A stretch of 64,000 bases of DNA, taken from contig NC_063075.1 of the NCBI RefSeq assembly GCF_022605165.1, forward strand, positions 186,001 through 250,000, in the 5' to 3' direction. The position numbers and the translations under genes are program-made. Positions 42,502-54,760 of this stretch are shown here, one piece after another. The notes beneath the pieces were generated by a model. That model was given only the letters and a program-made list of their open reading frames with translations. It had not been told where the DNA came from and ran no database searches. This DNA is from Purpureocillium takamizusanense. Taxonomy: Eukaryota > Ascomycota > Sordariomycetes > Hypocreales > Ophiocordycipitaceae. Each line of letters opens with the position of its first letter. Position 1 is the first letter of the stretch.

Positions 42502-43433
42502 GAGGAGTCGTGTGTGATGGGCAGTGACGTTGCTCTGTGTAAGATTTGATGGGCTGTTGAGCAGCTACCGGCTGGGGTACGTTTCCCAGGAGGCGGGTAT
42601 AGCGAAGGGAGAGGTACGTTGATCGACAGTTATTTTTTCACGAGGCTTGGACTGAATAGTATTAGAGAAGGGACATGGGGCGACCAGAAGAGAGTGTTCC
42701 AAGCCTGTGCAATGCTGTGGGAGCATGTCGTAGGGGAATCGGATCGACCTCAACGGCACCTTAACTCGCCCACTGGCAGTGACGTCAGCGAGTGATCACG
42801 GTTATCCCAGCATGGAACTAACTCCACTGCCAACGCCACGGCCAGGGGCCATGCGTCACCAAATTTATTGCCTATTGAATCGTACCCTTTTTTAAAGAAG
42901 AAGAAAAAGGCCGATGCGCCATCCTCATCAAACTACGGTGTTATATGTTACCACAGCTGGTGGATAGATTCAATGTTACCTGAACTTCTGAAATGTACAC
43001 CTCGCAAGTCGCCGATTGTTCACATGCAAGCTCAACTGCGCGGCGGGCGAGCTTCCCGTAAACTAGTCAGAAGGAGCCAAGGCGAGAGACGTCGTCTAAA
43101 GTCATGGTGGCAAGCCTGAACTCCTGGCGAGCAAGATGGCCTTGTGGCGACACCACTACGCACTACAACTACATGCAACCTACAAGGCGTGGTGGCAACG
43201 GTCAAGGACGAATCGTAATTAGGCCGGCGACTTGAGCGCCGCGTACTATAACCAGTCCAGTCTGGTGTGTTGAGAGGAGAAGAGCAAGGATCATTAGCTC
43301 CGGGGCCTCGATCCCTCGCCCGTGAGCATGCGGGCAGCGTCAACTGCCAGCCCTTGGGGTAAGCAGCAGCAGGATTGAAGTGGCTCACCAGAAACGTTCC
43401 ATCGAGCGGCACCGTCGTCGTCGCATCATCAGG
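42502..43433. other. Divergent spacer
   Basis: About 930 bases between outward-facing genes; an A-rich run near 42893-42909. No gene supported. Confidence 0.45.
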
Positions 43434-45807
43434 ATGGCCGACGAGGACGACCTGTACGCGCGCACTGAGGATGGCGCCGCCGCCTCACCCTACGACGACA
43501 GCGTCGACGACGAGGACCTCGTCCTCTCGCCGGCGAATGGCTACTTCGGGGCCTTGTTGTCGCGCGGAGACGACTCGCCGCCTGCGGAGCGGGGCCGCAC
43601 GTCGGCAAACGTGCCCATCATCCCCAACATCATGGTTGTCGACCCGACTCTACGCCCGAGCGCGGCCGCCGAGGCCAAGGCCCGTGAAGCGACAGAGTCA
43701 AGCTCAGGTCGTCCTGGCTCTGAGCGTCCATCGCAACCCATCTCTGATGCGTCGCCTGGTCGGGGCGCCTCCGACTCTCAGCAATCACATGCGCAGGCTG
43801 AGCCACCACCGCCATCACCATCGGTAGTGAGGAGAGGCAGCGAACAACACACACCAAACACCCACAACGTCCCTCAGCATACTTCCCATTCTAGAGACTC
43901 ATCATTGTCATTGCGAGTCCCAACGCCGAGGACGCGACCCGTTCATCGCCATGGCGGCCACGATCACCGCATGCCGCCGTATCTGGATGCGCCGCCGGCG
44001 TACTCACCACGCCCCGGGATATCGTACGGGGCCATCGCACACGATTCCGCAGCTGCTCCGTCGCCGCCGTCCCGCGCAGCCATCACTCCTACTAGCGAGC
44101 AGCAGCCGCTTCTGTTGACGCCGCCCCATTCGCTTACCTCTCAGTTCCCAGAGGTTGCCTCGCCCAGTCTCTTTCGGATGCACTTCGATTGGACCGCGGG
44201 GGGCAAGGCGCTTAGAAAGAGAGCCGTCCTCGTACTTGTCGCCCTGGTGATACTCGTCATAGCTGCGACTATACTGATTGGCCTCTTGTTGGGGTCTTTG
44301 CCACAGGTAAGCCGTTGTCATCCTTCATATTGTTTTACAGGCCGCAGAATACGGGAAGATCTGCCACCGGCATACAGGTTATGGGGTCTTGGCGTCTGAC
44401 ACCGCTGATCGAGAACAGAACCATGAATACATCGAAGAGCCCGTCAAGGTCCCAGAGGATTCTCACGGGGACATGGTATGGAAACCGCTCCCCAGCTGCC
44501 GCCAAAAAAGCAACAGCCGCCTCGCGGTAGGGCAAAGCTTCCACTTCGCCGCCCAGCGCAACCTCACCATCCTCCAGCTCACCGAGCAACGACACGGGAT
44601 AGCAGCCGCTGCCGGACGAGCCATCCAGGTCTTTGGCGAGCTCGCCATACGCCCCGCCACGGGATCTTTTTTCCCCTCTGGCTACTTTGCCGTGGAGTCC
44701 ATGGCCAACCATGATTCTCTGGGGTTTACCTTTAGCCTTGACGAGAATGGGTCGCTTAAAGTCGCGACGCCTGGCACGATCCACAACTGGGACGACGACG
44801 ACGATGCGCAGCCTTGTATTCAGCTGCGCATCATCCTATATGTCCCGCGCGAGACGGTGCTTCGAGCGCTGGACATCCAGACACAAGATCTCGACGTCAG
44901 CATCGAGAAGGGCACCATCATGTCCGTCGCAGAAGACGCCCAGATCTTAACCTTCGCAGGAGACATTACGGCTCCTGTGGGCTCCAAGAACCAGAGCTTC
45001 GCACCATATAGACTCGAGGCCACCTCCATTGTCGCGCAGAGCCTCAGCGGCCGTGTCAGCGGGTGGTTCCCTCTGTACGAGGAGCTCGCGCTCATCACGA
45101 GGTTCGGGGACATTACAGCGACGATCGGACAAAAGCTTCCGAGGCATCGGCCATCGACCTTTTCATTCCTAACCGTAACGTCCCTGCACGGCAAGGTGTC
45201 CGTGCAAGAGCTGGGCCAGTCGCCCTCCGTGGATGCGCGACCGCGCGATCGCAGAGTCGAGATCGAAACGGAGACGGGCGACATATGGGCTGAGACGCTT
45301 CACAGCGCGACCGTCCAGGTCAAGTCCGTTGAGGGAAGCCTCAATCTGACCCTGACACCGGCTTTCGACGCTGATTGCGTCAAATGGGGCTATGAATCCT
45401 GCAGAATCATGACGGAAACCAAGCTGGGGGCGACACACGCGGTGGTCAACTCACCATCTCGCCCTCAGGCGGATGCTATCCGGGATCCTGCCGTCGAAGA
45501 ATACGGCGAGACGATCGACGACACCCGGACGTATAGTACCCACGCAAACACGTCGAATCTTTACTCCACCCACGGTTCGTCCAGTGGAGATTTGTTTGCC
45601 ACCTATCCGAGTGAATGGCAGGGAAACATTTTGGCATCCACCTTCACGGGGCACATGAATTATACCGGCGACGGGCTCGTCATGAAGCCCTGGGACGCGA
45701 TAAACAAGAGAATGAAGGGAACCAAGGGCGATGGCAAATCTAGAATGATTGTCGTGAGCAGAGACGGCAACCAGCGGGTGGCCTTTGGAGGCGGACCGGT
45801 CTACTAG
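43434..45807 (+). CDS. Large one-pass membrane protein with proline-rich cytosolic arm
   Basis: Two exons (43434-44306 and 44341-45807), 779 residues. The start is the ATG of MADEDDLYAR; the frame is open 18 codons upstream but only from a GTG. The N-terminal 260 residues are acidic then Pro/Ser-rich with a PPAY motif (APPAYSPRPG), a possible WW-domain or ubiquitin-ligase docking site. One membrane helix follows (about 263-287, VLVLVALVILVIAATILIGL), then an outer beta-rich region with several N-glycosylation sequons and repeated VEIETETGDIWAETLHSATV-like strands resembling the putative adhesin fold. Function is unknown. The join depends on a 34-nt intron (GTAAGC to TTACAG), unusually short; without it the frame ends 30 residues on. 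Confidence 0.75.
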
Positions 45808-47646
45808 CCGATCCAGTCCTCAGAGTCAAGGCATGCGCGCGGGAGTAGACATATGTAGACGATACATGCCCTACAAGTCGAGGGCCTTTGGCGCAAAGAT
45901 TTGCCGTCGCAGCAATAGGGTATCATCAACTCGATGCGCTGCTAATACAAACAGAAGAAAGGCGGCCCAAGTCCGCAGACTCCGCAGCGTCCGCTAGCGA
46001 GATCATACACCAGACGCACAACCTGTGCTAGGGCGCGATGTAACCCCCGTCACAAAGGCCGAAAACGACATAGTATACCATGTTCTGGTCCCCGATAGTG
46101 TACTGTGGTATTTATTAGAGGGCTATAGTGTGCGACGACAGACCGACGCACCACATTCGATAGGAGTGATGAACAAGGCGAAAGGTCCGCCCTTGGGTGA
46201 GAACACGGAGGTGTGCTTTACTGTGTCAACGTTGAGGTGGCAGCTGCAAGCGCAGAACATAACATAGCATTGACAGACTCACCGCGTCTTCCAGTACCCT
46301 TGGGGGGGCCGCCTTTCGGGTAGATCTACATGTCCGTCGATGCAAGGATGTGTGAGAACGGGGGGCTTGTTTCGTGCGTGCGGTTTGGGCGCTGCAGGAT
46401 GGGTGCAGCACCAGACCAGACGACTAGTAGACGGCACGTCCGTCCAAACCGCCCCGTGACGGACGGCCCTTTTGTCATCGCCCACGGCCAGGCAGGTCCC
46501 GCGCATGCATCTCGTAATGTCGATGTTTCATCGTTCCGCCAGCACTGTTCGACCCTTATGCATGGGGGTCTGCATGGCCGGGGCCGCCCCCCCCCCTGGT
46601 GGTCGTCGCCAGCCACCCATTTGTTTATGACAATGTCGTCAGGGCCACCACCTTGTGCGCCCCGTCTGCCCTGCCTGGCCTATCCGAACTTGGCAGGATG
46701 AAGCTTCTCTCTGCGCCTGGTGGACGGCAGGATCTGGGCGCGGGAGTGGCGAGTCTGTGCATGAAGTAAATAGCCCAAGGGTCCTGGGGTATCGGGGCCT
46801 ACACTATAACGTACGTATGCGGGCCATCGACAAGCGTGAACTCCAACGCGCGCCAATATCAAACTGTTTCGTCTCGCATAGCTGCCGTAGCATTCAGTTC
46901 TTTTTCCCCCAGGCTGTAAAGGGGAAAGCGTCGGCCGCAGCCCGTCGAGCAAAGAAAGGCCCGACGTCGAGCCCAGCTCAGCCCAGTTGAGATCAGCCCA
47001 GGTCTATGAATGAATCGACAAAGGCCACCCGTCCCCCCCGCAAACCCCGGCCCGGCACTTGAAGACGGTGGGCCAACGGTTGAGCAACCGCATGTCATGA
47101 CGGTATTGTTGCACCAAACAGCTTGCATTGCACACTTCACAATCGACCGGGCCCGCGCGGCTCCGTGGCCCCGGGCGCAACCGCACCCATGGACCATCCA
47201 TCCATCCATCCAACCGACATGAATGCTGTGACACCGACACTGCCGCATGGCAGATTGTTTGCTGGTGTTGTGCTCTCAAGTTGTGTAACCGCCGCGCCAC
47301 GAGTTATGCCGGGGTCTCGGAGGCGCTTCATCCGTGCTGTTGGGACTCTGCCTCCTGGGCGATGCCGTGCATAACCAAGCACATATGTGCTGCACACATG
47401 CAACTCCGCAGTCATCGTCTACTGATATGCAGGGGTTCCGGGTCGGGGCGGAGTTTGTGAGCAGGCGCGGGACGTCGGGCGTGGAGTTGGCTGCCGCCTG
47501 TTCTCGCTTATATACTGCAGAGCATGGTGATATAAAGAAACCAAGCCCTCGCCTACACGACCAGGCTGCCGGGGTCGAATCCAAGACACCCACCACGCTC
47601 ACCCGAACGTCAACTGTCCGTCCGTGCAAACGCGTCAAAAGTCGCG
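45808..47646. other. Long spacer upstream of the P450
   Basis: About 1.8 kb with many short overlapping frames on both strands but no family signal or splice-consistent model. A TATA box for the P450 lies at 47531-47537. Confidence 0.45.
47531..47537 (+). promoter_or_regulatory. TATA box of the cytochrome P450 gene
   Basis: TATAAAG, 116 bases before the ATG at 47647. Confidence 0.4.
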
Positions 47647-49535
47647 ATGCCTTCAGGACTGATTGCCACCCTGCTCAGCGGCGGAGACGTGCCGCTCGAC
47701 CTCGCGACCAAGCCGCTGCCCCTGATGATCGCATCCGTCGTCGGCGTCCTCCTCATGCTGTACCTACGCGCGCGGCGAGCCATCACCAGCACGCAGCCGC
47801 CGCTGCTCAACCCCAAGAAGCCGTACGAGCTCACCGAGGGGCGCGCCAAGGACGAGTTTGCACGCAACTCGCGGCGAGTGCTGGAGAAGTGGTTCAGCGA
47901 GCACCCGGACAAGCCCGTGGCCGTCAACACCGACTTGGGCCGTATGACGGTCCTGCCGCCGGGCATGGCCGACGAGATTCGCAACGACAAGAGGCTGGAC
48001 TTTGTGCAGCTGACACAACAGGTAAGTGTGTGTGTGTGTGCTTTCGACTCCTGGCTGGTGTGACGTATATGGTTGTTGCGTCAACAGAGTTATTTGTCAC
48101 TGACGCAAGATAGACGTTCCACTCGCACCTCCCCGGGTTTGAGGGGTTTAGGGAAGGCTCACAAGATGGCGAGATTATCAGACGGACCATTCTTAGGGAG
48201 CTCACGCAGAATCTGTGTGCGTCACATAGCCTTCCTCCTGGTGCTCTGACTTGACCTTGGGCCCCTCTAACGCATCCACCCGTCTAGGCAACATCTCACA
48301 ACCGCTGGCCGAGGAGGCGACTCTGGCGCTCAGAGATCTCTTGACGGATAGTCCCGGTGAGTGACCCTCTCTCATCTTGAGATGAGACCCTCCTTCACTT
48401 CTCTAACCGCAAGACGCAGAGTGGCAAACCGTCAACCTTCGCCACACAATCCTGCGCCTCGTCGCGCGCATGTCGTCGCGCGCCTTCCTCGGCGAGAAGC
48501 TCTGCCGCGACGAAGCCTGGCTCGAGGTGACGCGCGAGTACACCGTCACCGTCTTCACCGCGGCCACGGAGCTGCGCAAGTACCCCTACGCCGCGCGCTA
48601 CGTGGCGCACTGGTTCCTGCGGAGCTGCGGCGACGCCCGCCGGCTCATCAAGCAGGCGCGCGGCGTCATCCAGCCCGTCATCGACGAGCGGCGGCGCGAG
48701 GCCCGCGACGCGAGGGCGCGCGGACAAGAGCCTGACGTGTACAACGACGCCATCGACTGGTTCGAGAGGGAGAAGACGACGAGCGGCGACTATGACGCGG
48801 CGGTTGTGCAGCTCGTGCTCTCCCTCGCGGCCATCCACACGACGACGGACCTCTTGTGCCAGACCTTGAGCGACATTGTTGAACATCCCGAGATCATCCA
48901 GCCCCTCCGCGACGAGGCGGTTGCGGTGCTGTCCAAGGAGGGCTGGCACAAGTCTGCGCTGTTCAAGATGACGCTGCTCGATGCCGTCCTCAAGGAGTCG
49001 CAACGCCTCAAACCCATCGGCCTGGGTACGTTTGTTTCCCCCGGAAGAGACCCCTTGAGAGACGACTTGCTTGGTTGACCGAGTGTAATAAACTGCTGAC
49101 CCGACTCTAGTCTCGATGCGCCGCATGGCTCTCCAAGACATGACCCTCTCCGACGGCACCTTTGTCCCCCGCGGCCACTGCATCGGCGTCTCCTCGCACA
49201 ACATGTGGACCGATGCGTCCGTGTACGCCGACCCGCGGGCGTGGAACCCCTACCGCTTCGTCGCCATGCGCGACAATCCCAAGAAGCGGCACCTGTCGCA
49301 CCTCGTCGCCACGAGCCCCGAGCACCTCGCCTGGGGCCACGGCGCGCACGCCTGTCCGGGCCGCTTCTTCGCCGCCGAGGAGGCCAAGATTGCGCTGCTC
49401 AACATCCTCCTCAAGTACGACCTCGAGCTGCCGGCGGGCGTGGTGCCGAAGCCGTACGAGTATGGCATCGCCTTGTCCCACGATCCCTCCCTGAAGCTGC
49501 GCATCCGAAGACGGCAGGCGGAGATGGAGGTATGA
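47647..49535 (+). CDS. Cytochrome P450 monooxygenase
   Basis: Five exons (47647-48021, 48114-48216, 48288-48356, 48420-49025, 49111-49535), 525 residues, full length for the family. An N-terminal membrane anchor (PLPLMIASVVGVLLMLYL) places it on the endoplasmic reticulum. The I-helix reads LSLAAIHTTTD, the ExxR of helix K is KESQR (the intron at 49026 follows shortly after), the PERF-like segment is AWNPYRF, and the heme loop is WGHGAHACPGRFFA, with Trp for the usual Phe as in fungal P450s near the gibberellin ent-kaurene oxidase and GliF-like groups. Substrate is unknown. A (GT)n run lies in intron 1. It is the first gene of a run of metabolic enzymes to 59614. Confidence 0.92.
48026..48040 (+). 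repeat. (GT)n microsatellite in P450 intron 1
   Basis: Fifteen bases of alternating G and T directly after the GTAAGT donor region; it may vary between isolates. Confidence 0.8.
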
Positions 49536-49849
49536 CACACAGCCGCCGCCGGGCGGTGACACGGGACGGGCGAGCCATGCAGGGTGACAATGGAGGGCAC
49601 GCACTGCCACATGTTATGAGATTGCGGGCAGGCAGGCAGGCAGGGGGGCCATGTATCATGACTTTGCGACGACTATACTGGTTTTTGTTTTTTTTGTGAA
49701 TTCGCTCATTACGGGGCGAGGGATGGCGGTAGCGAGTCTGTTCGGCAAAAGCGTAGCGTTCACATCGCGGCGAGACTATATTTCATCCCGCGTCTTCTCA
49801 TTAGATGATGCACATCGCCGCCTCCTACTGCTCCAACAGCCCCGACTCA
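49536..49849. other. Convergent spacer
   Basis: About 310 bases between the P450 and deacylase stop codons; a T-rich run near 49680-49696 may help 3' end formation. It also has four AGGC/GGCA tetramers near 49630. Confidence 0.45.
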
Positions 49850-52015
49850 TCACCCAACCACCTTGCCGTCTTTCCTGCGCAGGATCTTGCCCCCACGGGC
49901 ACCCGTCATCTTGCCCTCGTCGACCGCCACCTCGCCGTTGACGAGGACGAACCTGATGCCGCGGCTCGGCACCTTGGGCTCCTCAAACGTCGCCATGTCC
50001 TTGACCGTCTGCGGGTCGAAGAGCACCAGGTCCGCCGCCGACCCCTCGGCCAGCAGGCCGCGGTGCGGATACACGCCCAGGCGCTTGGCGGGCCGCGATG
50101 TCATGTGGGCGATGACGTCCGGCAGGCTGAGCAGGCCGAGGTCGCGCGAGTAATGGCCTATAGTGAAAAAGGCATCGTCAGTTTATTCGACTCAAAACAA
50201 CATAACAAAAACGCAATCAAGTGTGGGATTCCATGTCTCTCACCCAGGTATCGCGTAAAGGTGCCGTACGCGCGCGGGTGCAGCGTCTTGCCGTGGAGGA
50301 TGGCGTCGCTGCCCGCCATGTGCACGCGGTGCTGCATCATGTGCTGGACATTCTCCTCGTTGCCAATGTGCATGAGGCAGCTCGTCGCCAGGCGCTCCTT
50401 GCGCAGGATCTCGAAGAAGATGTCAATGGCCGGCCGGCCGACGGCGCGCGCAACCTCGCCGACGCGGCGGCCGGACCAGGACGCGATGCTGGGGTCGTTT
50501 GCCGAGCCAATCTACCGTCAGAGGATGGTCAGTTTACAACAACGCTCTACTTGCACACATTCTGACGTAGTCTTGTGTGATAGATGTTCATGTTCTGACG
50601 CACTTGAATCTCGTCCCAGTTGGTAGGGATGCCGTGGCCTCCGTCGCAGCCCTTGACCTCGACGGCGATGCGAATCTCCTCGCGAGTAGCCGCATCCTCG
50701 AGGCGTTTCAGCGTCTCGGCCGGTCCTCCCGACGAGGCCCAGCTCGGCAACAGAGCCGCGAGGGTCGTGCACCCCGGCAGGTAAGGGTACGTGTCGAGCG
50801 TGACGTCGACGCCCTTGGCGAGGGTCTCGTCCACCATGGCGACGAGCTCGGGGGCGCGGCCCTTGTTTTCGGAAAAGTTGAGGGTCGCGTGCGTGAGGTC
50901 TGGCGGCCGCGTCAGTCAGGACGAGTTCGTTTTGTCAGAGCTCTATGTAGTCCAGTCCAGGGGGGGACATTTGTGCGTGCTGCGGATGCAAGACTTACGG
51001 ACCGGGCAGCCTGTTGTCTGGCCCAGCTCGAGCATCTCCGCGTAGCTCTCGATGGCCTTGAAGCCGTAGCTGCGGTGGTGCGGCGCGTAAAAGGCACCGG
51101 GGTACTCGTCTGCCAGGACCTTGCAGAGGACCGCCAGCTCAGACGTGGACGCATACATGCCAGGGGTATACGTCAGGCCGCTGATGAGGGTGGTTTCACA
51201 CGATAGTAGCCGTGTTAGAATCGCGCCTTCTCTCGGGACGTGTCACAGTTGGAGCTCGCTCACCTCGACATGCCCACGGCGCCCTGGTCCATGGCCTCGC
51301 GCAGCAGCTTGACCTGGTCGTCAATCTCGTGCGGCTCGGCCCTCGTGTCGTACGGCCCGCAGGCGAGCAGCCGCAGGTTGCCCTGGGGCACGAGCGCCGC
51401 CACGTTGGTCGCGGTGCGGTTGCGCTCGAGGCAGTCGAGATACTCGCCCAGCGTCCGCCAGGCGAACATGCCCACGTCCCGGAGCGGCGCGGCGGCGCAC
51501 TCGTCGTCGGATGGGTTGCCGTTCCAGCCGGCGATCTGGTCCCGTATGGCGCGCATCTGCTCCTCGCTGCGCACGGGGGCGTACGAGATGCCATCCTGGC
51601 CGACGACTTCGGTCTGTTTGCGTTGACGGCAACGACGGAGCGTTGTTTGCTCTCGTTAGTCCTTGACTCCTTGATTGACCCCTTTACATGTACGTCTGGG
51701 GAGTCGAGAGTCGTTGAGACGCTCGCTCGGCGAACGGGGGCAACGCACCGTGCATCCCTGGGTGATCTTGGCCTCGTGCTCCGGGTGCGTCAGCAGGTAC
51801 AGGTCCGAGTGGGCGTGCATGTCGATGAAACCCGGCGACAGCACATGGCCGCTCGCATCGATGCGCCGGGCCGGACCGGCATTGGCGTCGACGGACCCCG
51901 GAGCCCCGATCCGGGTCACGATGCCGCCGGACACGAGCACGTCGGCGACCCGCGGCTCAGCGGCCTCATCGCCGCTGATAACGATGGCGGATGCGAAGAG
52001 GATATCAGACGCCAT
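49850..52015 (-). CDS. N-acyl-D-amino-acid deacylase (D-aminoacylase, amidohydrolase family)
   Basis: Six exons (52015-51749, 51613-51264, 51180-50999, 50899-50604, 50511-50244, 50157-49850), 556 residues; all junctions keep frame. The N-terminal strand domain and metal motif are GFIDMHAHSD (His67, His69), followed by QGCTTEVVGQDG with the conserved metal-ligand Cys of D-aminoacylases at 88. Further family blocks: GLTYTPGMYAS, YAPHHRSYG, THATLNFSENKGRAPE, VTLDTYPYLPGCTTL, HIGNEENVQHMMQHRVHMAGSDA, HPRAYGTFTRYLG and RLGVYPHRGLLAEGSAADLVLFDP. It hydrolyses N-acyl-D-amino acids to the free D-amino acid and a carboxylate, with zinc, in the cytosol. An FAD oxidoreductase of the DAO group lies 4 kb away, which would fit use of the product. 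Confidence 0.9.
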
Positions 52016-52614
52016 TATCTTTTTTTTCTTTTGTCTTCTCACGCCCAGCTGTCGTGAGTGTGAGATTGATGTTCTGCGGCCCCGGGATGAGAAGCGGGCT
52101 GTCGACCGCCCATGCCAGTCGGGAGAGGAATCCCGCCGCCGTCCCCCCCGTTGCCCCAGCCTAGACCCCACGCACTGGAGTGGTGGTTCGGCGATGATCG
52201 ATCCTGTATGGGTCCGTGGGGGCTGGGACAAGCCTCAAGTGCCACCGCGACGATGCCCTGGCGCGAGACTGGCTCCTACGTGGGGGGTAGCTAGCTAGCT
52301 TCAGTCAATAAGGTATTACGCAGCGTCGTCACCGGCTCTTTGACGCTTCACGCGAGCATTTACTAAGTTACGTTGGTCTTTAATTTATAATTCATGTCGG
52401 CGACAGCCGCAACCCATTGAATGTTGTGAGCCAAATCAAGCATCAGGGGCCGCCCCCCTATGAGCGATGCGCCTCCTGTAGCCGGCGTTTCGCCCCCAAG
52501 TCCTGGACTCAACCCCCTAGTTACTTCCCCGCCCGATCCATAGCCATGAGTTGGTGCGCCGTTCATGACCGACGAAGCAAAGCCCACCATCTTTCAGTGC
52601 AATCATCTGTCGAC
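52016..52614. other. Spacer upstream of the deacylase
   Basis: About 600 bases with the deacylase promoter; CT-rich near the start codon. TAGCTAGCTAGCT at 52288-52300 is a short palindromic tandem. No gene seen. Confidence 0.45.
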
Positions 52615-53613
52615 CTAGACGTACGGCCGGAGAACCTCCTGCGTGTGTTCCCAGATTCTCGTCTGCGCCTTCTCCCGCAGCTGTCGCAACGCTTTTGCAT
52701 TCGTACTACTGTCGCACTTGTAGTTGACGAGGAACAGCCCATTCTCTGGCTTCTCCCGCGTGTTGACGCCCGCTCCGCCCTTCCACGCCACCCCACGGCC
52801 GCCAAAGGCCGCGCTCGTACACTGAAACAGATGCCTCTGCCCAGACTCGTCGTCGCTGATACTGAACAGCGCAATCAGAGGTTCGAGGACGAGCCAGATG
52901 AGCCAAGCGAGAATCGAATTCGGCTCTGAGCCCCTCCGCACGTTGCCCGTGTTGACCCACCCGGGCCAGGAGTGAAGAAACGTCACGTCGGGGTTCGCGC
53001 CGGCCAGCGTCTCCATCGCCATCGTGTTCATCGCCGTGTACTGCATCTGGGCCTTGACGGCGCCAAAGTTCCCGGGCTTCTTCAGGCCCAGGTCCTCCAC
53101 GTCGACGACGCTCGCCCGTTCCAGGCCGCCGCCCAGGACGCTGACGACCCGCGGGGCTTCCGCTCGTCCGAGGAGGGGCAGCAGAAGCTGAACGAACAGC
53201 ACCCGGCAGTAGTACTCGAGGCTCTGGGCGACCTCCAGGCCCTCTACCGTTTCCTTGCGGGGGCCGAACGGCGCGTACCCGGTGGTGAGGAAGAGCAAGT
53301 CGACGTGTGATTCTTGGCTCTTGATCATGTTGCAGATGCGCTTGGCTTCCGCGAGGAGCGACACCTCGCCCTCGGTCCAAATGACCTTTGCCTTGGGGTT
53401 GACGGTCTGCAGTTCCTGGATGAACAGACGCGCGCGCTCTTCAGCGCTTCTGCGCCCGATGAGGTAGATCCTCGTGCTCGCGCCCGTGGCGACGAGGGAC
53501 TTGATGGTGAGTTTCCCGATGCCTGACGTTCCGCCGACGAAGACGGCCACGCGTGGGGCCGTCGCATCGTTGATGAGCGCATTGGAAGCTTGTATGTCTT
53601 TGAAAGACACCAT
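52615..53613 (-). CDS. Atypical short-chain dehydrogenase/reductase
   Basis: A single exon of 332 residues. The Rossmann nucleotide-binding motif is VGGTSGIGK (TGxxxGIG-like, with Gly for the first Thr), followed by IYLIGRRS, the strand-4 LLFLTTGYAPF in place of NNAG, and VVSVLGGG after the Ser strand. The catalytic Tyr region is QMQYTAMNTMAMETLA; Asn sits where the usual YxxxK lysine would be. The C-terminus (NGLFLVNYKCDSS, LREKAQTRIWEHTQEVLRP) is typical of a fungal group of SDR-like proteins often found in metabolite clusters. Because the catalytic Lys is missing, normal NAD(P)-dependent reduction is uncertain. Confidence 0.85.
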   Translation of the reverse strand: MVSFKDIQASNALINDATAPRVAVFVGGTSGIGKLTIKSLVATGASTRIYLIGRRSAEERARLFIQELQTVNPKAKVIWTEGEVSLLAEAKRICNMIKSQESHVDLLFLTTGYAPFGPRKETVEGLEVAQSLEYYCRVLFVQLLLPLLGRAEAPRVVSVLGGGLERASVVDVEDLGLKKPGNFGAVKAQMQYTAMNTMAMETLAGANPDVTFLHSWPGWVNTGNVRRGSEPNSILAWLIWLVLEPLIALFSISDDESGQRHLFQCTSAAFGGRGVAWKGGAGVNTREKPENGLFLVNYKCDSSTNAKALRQLREKAQTRIWEHTQEVLRPYV

Positions 53614-54760
53614 TGTGCGTACTGTTACCCTTGGTGTTTATGGGTCAATCATTAACGCTTGGGGGTGCATCATAGCATATGCATCGTCACGCAAATGGAA
53701 GCATTCATCATGATGCAAGAAAAAGGAGCTCTTGATGTGCGAGGCGCTGTTTCCGCTGACGACGGGGAACGTGGCGTTTCCTAATGCTCTCTGGAATGGC
53801 GTTGGGCTTCGGGCTCCCGGGGGTTTACAAAACGCCGCCAACAAAACCATCGCCACGCATTGCACGGTCCGTTCGTCTGGACAAGTCCGAATTCCGGACA
53901 GCGATGCGCTGAACCACGTCAGTCACAAGGCAGAGATTGACACTCGCTGAGGCTGTGCTTTGATTCCAATGCGCACGTTATGCAAGCCTCCTGCCTCGCA
54001 ACAACTCTGACTTCAACGGTTGCAACGGCGCAATGTGAGTACCCTGCACCAACACAATACACGGAGACATGAACCATTCGTTACTGCAGGTGCAGATGTG
54101 CTTGTCACTACGGTCAGTCGTGAGGACGACGCGCACCTACCATTGAAGAAGGACTAGTTCCAAGGCTCTCTCTCTTAAAGTTTCCAGGCACATACTTTGT
54201 GCAACGCAATCATAGACACGAAAAGAAGCGTGTAGAGTTCTGCGACATTGAAGACGCAGCTCCTCCAGTGAAGAAAACGTAAAAACTGTGAAAGAAGAAT
54301 TATCATTCCCAATACCTCACTGATGCTGATAAGAATCGTCTCATATGACGCGTGTCGAACGACTGCGCATATAAACTGTCAGCTGCTGTGCAACTCTTGT
54401 CGTCTCTTTTTTCAGTCCGCATAATCTGCCACCCTTTTGGCATTTTCTCGGCCTCGCAAGCGACGACGACCAGGTCGAGTCTGGACTATGCATATCTCAC
54501 CACATATTCGTGGACCCCTCCGCGAGGGAGCCCGCACGCCGCGATACGTGCGACTGTCGAAGCATGCTGGGATCGAGGCTGTTTTTGGCTCTTTATATAA
54601 GACTCTGGGATGCCGTCGAGGGCCTTCGGTTCAGAATCCAGATCAACGGGCTAACTCTTTGTATCAACCAAGCATAGCCGAGAGACTATTTTTTTTTTCT
54701 CTTTCTTCACATCTTACAAGGAGCGAAAGGCTTCCCAGCAAACTCCCCCATCGATCCAGT
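53614..54760. other. Divergent spacer
   Basis: About 1.15 kb; no supported gene. A TATA box for the repeat protein lies at 54594-54600. Confidence 0.45.
54594..54600 (+). promoter_or_regulatory. TATA box of the secreted repeat protein gene
   Basis: TATATAA, 161 bases before the ATG at 54761, with a CT-rich tract between. Confidence 0.35.

Noticed and set aside
48395..49610. Long minus-strand frames opposite the P450
   Set aside because: Mirror frames of a GC-rich coding exon; the plus strand holds all P450 motifs.
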